Positions 1 to 6,070 of a stretch of DNA of 6,070 bases are shown one piece after another. The stretch is from Thermoanaerobaculia bacterium (GTDB taxonomy: Bacteria > Acidobacteriota > Thermoanaerobaculia > Gp7-AA8), in NCBI GenBank assembly GCA_017883215.1, contig JADGOA010000225.1:1-6070 (forward strand), in the 5' to 3' direction. A model generated the notes under the pieces. The model ran no database searches. It was not told the DNA's origin and worked only from the letters and a program-made list of their open reading frames with translations. The position numbers and the translations under genes were made by a program. Within the stretch, counting starts at the first letter, position 1, and the number at the start of each line of letters is the position of its first letter.

Positions 1-563
1 TCACGCACTGGATGCTCAGCGACATCCCATTCGTCAATTCTCATCGGCGAAAATTCCTGCGGGCGCTCACTGCAAACCCCGAGACCGCCCGCAAGGTGCG
101 AGTCTTCACACTTCAGCCCGCAGGGAACACCTTGCAGTTTCAGGACGGCCACGAACGACACACATACGTTCATTCCAAGGTCTGGATCATCGATGACGAA
201 TTCGCCGTCATTGGATCGATGAATTCGAATCAGCGAAGCTGGATGCACGACTCAGAAGTGGCTGCCGGGATCTACGACGTGTCGGCGGACGCGAGGAACC
301 ACCCCCGCCTGCCGCACGCGCTGCGCATCGCGCTGTGGCAGGAGCACCTGAACATGCGCACACCCGAAGGAGCAGCCGAGCTTTGGGATGGCGTGGCCAG
401 CGCGGACCACTGGCTGCACGCGCCGAAAGAGGCGCGCGTGCGGCCATACGATCTCGACGAGCGCAATCAGCGAGCTGAAAACGATCAGAGACTCCCGTTT
501 CCGTTTCCACGCTTCCTCGCTGACAATGATCTCGTTTGGAACAACATCTTTGATCCGGATTGA
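1..563 (+). CDS. Phospholipase D-superfamily protein, C-terminal part (5' end outside window)
   Basis: The frame is open to the left edge (codons for T-H-W precede the first ATG at 12), so this is the 3' end of a longer gene, and the ATG at 12 is probably internal. Counting from that Met, an HKD motif is visible: H54, K56, D61, followed by G68-S69 and N71 (HSKVWIID...GSMN). This is the HxKx4Dx6GSxN signature of phospholipase D, cardiolipin synthase and related phosphodiesterases, in which the histidine forms the phospho-enzyme intermediate. Family members normally carry two HKD motifs. This one sits where the second would be, and the first must lie upstream. The segment after it (E82, then ALRIALWQEHL near 104-114) matches the usual C-terminal layout of bacterial PLD-like proteins. 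The substrate cannot be told: a phospholipid headgroup exchanger or hydrolase is likeliest. The stop is TGA at 561-563, with no clear hairpin terminator after it. Confidence 0.85.
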   Translation, partial: THWMLSDIPFVNSHRRKFLRALTANPETARKVRVFTLQPAGNTLQFQDGHERHTYVHSKVWIIDDEFAVIGSMNSNQRSWMHDSEVAAGIYDVSADARNHPRLPHALRIALWQEHLNMRTPEGAAELWDGVASADHWLHAPKEARVRPYDLDERNQRAENDQRLPFPFPRFLADNDLVWNNIFDPD

Positions 564-660
564 TGGCTGCTGGGGAACACGCGCCAGGGAAGCAAGGCAG
601 CAACTCGCGGCTTTGAACTCCTAATCGGGAGAGAAGTTGAGATCGATCGCCGGAAGGTTC

Positions 661-713
661 GGGAGATGGGGTCACATCTCCAGGCGGTGGCCCAGAGGGG
701 AGATGGGGTCACA
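661..713. repeat. Two direct copies of a 16-bp GGGAGATGGGGTCACA motif
   Basis: GGGAGATGGGGTCACA occurs at 661-676 and again, identical, at 698-713, 37 bp apart start to start. The two copies are separated by a C/G-rich spacer. They lie just beyond the 3' end of the degraded minus-strand transposase, so they may be end sequences of a mobile element or REP-like units. The sequence shows the repetition directly. The mobile-element link is inferred from position and from a general resemblance to GGGGTCA-type motifs often seen beside transposases. Confidence 0.75.
662..681. repeat. Perfect 7-bp inverted repeat (hairpin) within the first repeat copy
   Basis: GGAGATG at 662-668 pairs perfectly with CATCTCC at 675-681 across the 6-nt loop GGGTCA. 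The second copy forms a weaker hairpin (TGGG 704-707 with CCCA 714-717), also across 6 nt. No T-run follows on either strand, so a simple intrinsic terminator is unlikely. A REP-like or transposon-end structure fits better. Confidence 0.6.
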
Positions 714-719
714 CCCAAT

Positions 720-1190
720 GGCCTTATCGAATAAGTTAAGCGCAGCGGAAGCTCCTTCGTGGTCGAGATTCGTCTGCGCGAGCGGCGATCAATCGGGGGG
801 TAGTTACTGATGGTCTTGCGTTTAAGAGCGCGAAAACAGTGGCGTCCGGGACGATAGCGGAACCTGTGGTGGCCGATCTCCTTGAGGATCTGACGGTGCC
901 GCGATGAGCCGTATCGAGGGGAGAAGAGAAACGAAGTCGGGTAGATGTCGATGGACGACGCGCAGAGCGTGAAGAAACGACAGCTCGCCCGGCTCGACGT
1001 CCTCGTTTAACGCCGCTTCGTGCATGATCGAGCGCACGCCGAAGTGCGCCAGGAGCATGCCGTAAACATCCTGGCGGATGTGCTCGGGGGTCTGGCTGCG
1101 AAGGACCACGGCCGTGCCGCGGAGGCGGTTTTTGAGTTCGGACACGCGGTCGCGATGCCTCACCTGAATATTTGCGGCGACCTGATGTAT
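720..1190 (-). pseudogene. Degraded IS4-type (DDE) transposase, C-terminal remnant with frame changes
   Basis: On the minus strand, from 1142 downward, one frame reads SELKNRLRG, then VLRSQTPEHIRQDVYG, LLAHFGVRSIMHEAAL and ELSFLHALRVV. This is the familiar C-terminal part of IS4-family transposases: the E of the DDE triad lies in the (D)ELK region, followed by LRSKTPE..RQE.YG.LLAHYAVR and the HALRV segment. After PDF near 930 the homology moves to another frame starting about 898 (HRQILKEIG, then ALKRKTISNYPP ending near 795), which matches the usual KRKMSNYP-like tail. So at least one frameshift is present. A weaker match in a third frame (AYIR, then GIATA, with a stop between them) suggests the segment before SELK, about 1190-1145, is also broken. 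The N-terminal two thirds and two of the three catalytic acids are absent, since the next gene's start region begins by about 1290. It cannot encode an active enzyme. Edges are approximate. Confidence 0.8.
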
Positions 1191-1287
1191 GCGGACGCTA
1201 TAGGTAACGTGATGTCGGCCTACGTGCCCGTGCTCATCAGTTACTCCGGAGACGACGACGCATCCATGGGGGTGTCGGCTGATGGCC

Positions 1288-1293
1288 CATAAT
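1288..1293 (+). promoter_or_regulatory. Possible -10 element for the propeller gene
   Basis: CATAAT matches the sigma-70 consensus TATAAT at five of six positions and lies 27 nt before the chosen start at 1321, giving a short leader of about 20 nt. No good -35 hexamer is seen about 17 nt upstream. This is weak evidence, and the organism's promoter consensus is unknown. Confidence 0.25.
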
Positions 1294-1309
1294 GCCGGAT
1301 CAGATTCCC

Positions 1310-1315
1310 AGGAGG
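1310..1315 (+). promoter_or_regulatory. Strong ribosome binding site deciding the start at 1321
   Basis: AGGAGG is a full Shine-Dalgarno core, with 5 nt (CCCCC) between it and ATG 1321. It picks this ATG over the in-frame upstream ATG at 1282. The Met at 1321 also opens directly into a signal peptide, which supports the choice. Confidence 0.85.
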
Positions 1316-1320
1316 CCCCC

Positions 1321-2703
1321 ATGGTTCGACTCGTGGCCATCGCAATGACGGCTGTGCTTGTTGTGTTTCTTGCCGGCCCGCTTCCGGCGCAGAGTGTCGA
1401 GGAAGGGCACTTCGCGTTTGTTGGTCCACTCGACCACGTCATCGCGCCGGGGGCGCACGTGGCCCCCGTGACGCGCGGGCTTCCCTTTGCGCTAACGCTC
1501 AAGGACGGCGGTGCGAGCGTGTCGCCGGCTCTCTTCGAACTGAAGGTGCCCGGTGCGGCCGGCCCACTCACGCTCGCACTCGACGGGCTGAAGTTCCAGT
1601 CGGGCCGACTCACGGCGAAGGCCTCCCTGCGCAATGCCACCGGCTCTCCGGCAGAGGGGCTGCGACTCGACCTGGTGTCGGCAGTCGAGACTTACGCGGC
1701 GAAGGACGACAAGGGCGCTGCGATCGTCAAGACGCGGCCGCAGCCGGCGCACCTCGACTCGCCACTTTTCTTCGGAGATCTGGCGAGCGGCGAGCCTTCG
1801 GACGCGCTCGCCTTCGAAGCCTTCCCGATCGCTTTCGGGCCCGAGACACAGCAGGTGGTCGTCTCCGGCGTCGTCTCCGGATTGAGGCACGCGGGGGCGT
1901 TCGACGTCGACGGTGTGCAGGCTCCGATTGCCGCAAGCTTCGACCCGAAGGGGCGGCTCGTGATCGGCGACGTGACCGGGCAGAAGGGCGTTCGCTGCGA
2001 CACGCAGGGCAAAGGTGTGACGACAGCGTTTTCGGTGCCCGACCAGGTCAAGGCGATGGCAGTCGACAGCAAGTCGGGAAAGACGGCGGTCTCGATCGCG
2101 AACGACGGCCAGGTGTGGCTGTTTTCCGAGGCGGGAACGCTCGATTCGAAGCTCGGGCCGGCGCACGGGATCGACGGCTACACGGATTGGCTGAGGTATG
2201 ACCGCGACGGCAACTTCTATGCGGTGATCGGCTGGAAGCTGGTGGAGGTCAAGGGCGGGAAGCTCGCGGCGAAGCACGACATCGACGAGCTCGGCACCTT
2301 CGACGTTGCTCCGGACGGATCGGTCTATGCGCTGAAGACCTCCGGGTCGCTCCTTCGCCTTCCCGCCGGCCTCGGATCGAGTGCCACACTCGCCTCGCCC
2401 GGTTGGCGGCCAGGGCAACTGACCAACCCAACAGCGTGCCGCGTCGACCCGGGCGGGAACGTTTACGTCGGGGAACGGACGAACAACATCGAATTTGCGA
2501 GGATCTCGGTCTTCGACCGGAACGGCGCGGTCATTCGCGTATTCGGGCGCGGCGCGAAGAAGCCCGATCCGGCGGCTCCGGAGGTCTACCTTCCCGGGCA
2601 GGTCTTCCGTCCCGTCGACATCGCGTTCGGTCACGACGGCCGCGTCTACATCGTGGGCGAGCGCGTCAACAACGCCATCGTGGAGATCTTCGAGCCCTTC
2701 TGA
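1321..2703 (+). CDS. Exported NHL-like beta-propeller protein
   Basis: This is a 460-residue protein of unknown exact role. Residues 1-25 form a Sec signal peptide: MVR, a hydrophobic run (LVAIAMTAVLVVFLAG), then PLPAQS with likely cleavage near A23-S25. It is therefore probably periplasmic or secreted, and no lipobox Cys is present. Residues 26 to about 190 form a beta-rich domain (ALFELKVPG, LTAKASLRNATG, LRLDLVSAVETY), resembling Ig-like or adhesin-type sandwiches. From about 195 to the end come six repeated units with the NHL pattern of small-residue strand, D-x-x-G-x-x-Y/V: near F207-G216, M246-V262, W290-V303, F327-L337, C373-V383 and V432-V445. This suits a six-bladed propeller. The last two blades share a GERxNN motif. 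Such propellers usually bind proteins or glycans, and no catalytic residues are recognisable. Start chosen from the AGGAGG site at 1310. It lies 147 nt before the kinase gene. Cotranscription with that gene is not clear. Confidence 0.85.
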   Translation: MVRLVAIAMTAVLVVFLAGPLPAQSVEEGHFAFVGPLDHVIAPGAHVAPVTRGLPFALTLKDGGASVSPALFELKVPGAAGPLTLALDGLKFQSGRLTAKASLRNATGSPAEGLRLDLVSAVETYAAKDDKGAAIVKTRPQPAHLDSPLFFGDLASGEPSDALAFEAFPIAFGPETQQVVVSGVVSGLRHAGAFDVDGVQAPIAASFDPKGRLVIGDVTGQKGVRCDTQGKGVTTAFSVPDQVKAMAVDSKSGKTAVSIANDGQVWLFSEAGTLDSKLGPAHGIDGYTDWLRYDRDGNFYAVIGWKLVEVKGGKLAAKHDIDELGTFDVAPDGSVYALKTSGSLLRLPAGLGSSATLASPGWRPGQLTNPTACRVDPGGNVYVGERTNNIEFARISVFDRNGAVIRVFGRGAKKPDPAAPEVYLPGQVFRPVDIAFGHDGRVYIVGERVNNAIVEIFEPF

Positions 2704-2850
2704 GTGTGGGGGCGTCCATAATTTCTACACTCGTCCGACTTTGAGCGTTCGACATATTGTTGCAACTATGCTCAAGTCATTGAATCAACACGAAACTACT
2801 CGCCGCAGCGCTCGGCACACGTTCCGAATAGAGAGCAGCTCAGGAACGCC
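2704..2850. other. Intergenic region upstream of the hybrid kinase
   Basis: These 147 bp are noticeably richer in A/T than their surroundings, which fits a promoter region. A candidate promoter lies at 2741-2769 and is listed separately. No hairpin with a T-run follows the propeller stop, so read-through from that gene cannot be excluded. Confidence 0.5.
2741..2769 (+). promoter_or_regulatory. Candidate sigma-70-like promoter for the kinase operon
   Basis: TTGAGC (2741-2746) lies 17 nt before AACTAT (2764-2769), which is preceded by an extended -10 TGC at 2761-2763. The -10 hexamer matches TATAAT at only three positions, including the key second A and final T. It would give a leader of about 75 nt before ATG 2851. 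The call rests on spacing, the TG extension and local A/T richness only. Confidence 0.3.
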
Positions 2851-5637
<2,787 letters not shown>

Positions 5638-5654
5638 CGCCAGCCGAGAGAGTT

Positions 5655-5658
5655 GGAG
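5655..5658 (+). promoter_or_regulatory. Ribosome binding site for the GTG-started receiver gene
   Basis: GGAG lies 8 nt before the GTG at 5667, a normal distance. It supports GTG 5667 as the start rather than the in-frame ATG at 5724, which would remove the first CxxC pair. Confidence 0.6.
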
Positions 5659-5666
5659 AGCCGATT

Positions 5667-6070
5667 GTGAAAGACATCACTGAAAATAGATTGGACGTTT
5701 ACCGCTGCTATTCATGCGCGGCTATGAACGTGACGGCAGACAGTGACTGGTGCCTCTGCACGGGCACAGAGCGGACGCTCATGTGCAGCAGATGCGGCCG
5801 CTGCTTCTGTAATGCTCCGGCCGTCTGGCGGCGCGATTTCTGGCGCGACGCGTCGTCTGGGCTGACCGAGCGGCGGAAAGGGATTGCCGAGGAGGTTCCC
5901 CTCCCTACGGTCATTGATATGCACCCGGTACGGCCAGTCATTCTTCTCATCGACGACGACAAAGTCGTGCACGTCGTCGTGCCTCGCGTGCTGGCCGGCT
6001 TCCGTGGAACGCTACTGCACGCATACGACGGAGCGGAAGGGCTTCTGATGGCACAGACCGTGCGGCCCGA
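5667..6070 (+). CDS. Cys-rich (zinc-binding-like) receiver-domain protein, 3' end outside window
   Basis: The frame is open from GTG 5667 to the right edge (134 codons and 2 bases). Residues 12-50 hold eight cysteines: C14, C17, C29, C31, C40, C43, C46 and C48. The spacing is CxxC-x11-CxC-x8-CxxC-x2-CxC, the pattern of a zinc-ribbon or treble-clef-like module with room for two metal ions. Next comes a short aromatic and Arg-rich stretch (VWRRDFWRD, 53-61). From about 89 a receiver domain begins: RPVILLIDDDKVV with the acidic cluster D96-D98, then HAYDGAEGLLMA. The phosphoacceptor Asp, Thr and Lys lie beyond the edge, so its activity and any output domain are unknown. It sits 29 nt after the kinase stop on the same strand, which points to one operon and a kinase-regulator pair. 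I infer metal binding from cysteine spacing. A redox or protein-interaction role is also possible. Minus-strand open frames over this span are shadows. Confidence 0.85.
   Translation, partial: MKDITENRLDVYRCYSCAAMNVTADSDWCLCTGTERTLMCSRCGRCFCNAPAVWRRDFWRDASSGLTERRKGIAEEVPLPTVIDMHPVRPVILLIDDDKVVHVVVPRVLAGFRGTLLHAYDGAEGLLMAQTVRP

Larger units (their letters stand above)
564..719. other. Intergenic stretch after the PLD gene, containing the repeat cluster
   Basis: No credible gene is seen between the PLD stop and the transposase relic. Bases 564-660 show no hairpin with a T-run, no promoter of note and no coding signal. Bases 661-717 hold the repeated GGAGATGGGGTCACA-type motif listed separately. 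Open minus-strand frames cross the region but have no family resemblance or usable start. Confidence 0.6.

Noticed and set aside
662..681. Intrinsic terminator for the PLD gene
   Set aside because: The hairpin is about 100 nt past the stop and lacks a following T-run on either strand. Repetition of the motif points to a repeat element instead.
1020..1292. 90-codon + strand frame between the repeat cluster and the propeller gene
   Set aside because: It is the complement of the transposase relic, whose minus-strand homology explains the open frame.
1282..1320. Upstream in-frame ATG at 1282 as the start of the propeller gene
   Set aside because: It has no good ribosome site and would put 13 polar residues before the signal peptide. 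ATG 1321 has a perfect AGGAGG at 5 nt.
822..1640. A single 272-codon minus-strand open frame across the transposase relic and the start of the propeller gene
   Set aside because: Only its second half shows transposase homology. The first half is antisense to the signal peptide and N-terminal domain of the propeller protein and has no family resemblance. Read as one gene it is an artefact.
1492..2634. Long minus-strand open frame (380 codons) opposite the propeller gene
   Set aside because: It is rich in Arg, His and Asp with low-complexity runs, as expected for the antisense of a GC-rich gene. The + strand gene has a signal peptide, ribosome site and domain pattern.

Overview
This GC-rich window comes from a bacterium with dense coding. 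All intact genes lie on the + strand, and the only minus-strand gene is a broken transposase. The codon bias (strong G/C at third positions), a large soluble multi-PAS hybrid histidine kinase and a secreted beta-propeller protein would suit a free-living soil or sediment bacterium. Acidobacteriota or a similar phylum is a guess from protein style, not something the sequence proves.

Layout: (1) 1-563 holds the C-terminal part of a phospholipase D-superfamily protein, cut by the left edge, with one complete HKD motif. (2) 564-1300 has no intact gene. It holds a short repeat cluster (661-717) made of two copies of a 16-bp motif, one of them forming a perfect hairpin, and then on the minus strand the decayed C-terminal end of an IS4-type DDE transposase (about 720-1190) whose parts lie in different reading frames. 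(3) 1321-2703 encodes an exported protein with a signal peptide, an N-terminal beta-rich domain and an NHL-like propeller. (4) 2851-5637 encodes a 928-residue cytosolic hybrid kinase: three PAS domains, HisKA, HATPase and two receiver domains with all key residues intact. (5) 5667 to the right edge, 29 nt downstream on the same strand, is the start of a gene with a GTG start: an eight-cysteine, zinc-binding-like N-terminal module followed by a receiver domain.

The kinase and the Cys-rich receiver protein probably form one transcription unit and one signalling pathway. The phospholipase D remnant, the transposase relic and the propeller gene show no clear functional link to it. I see no defence system, CRISPR array, RNA gene or complete mobile element. 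The least ordinary item is the eight-cysteine receiver protein next to the kinase.
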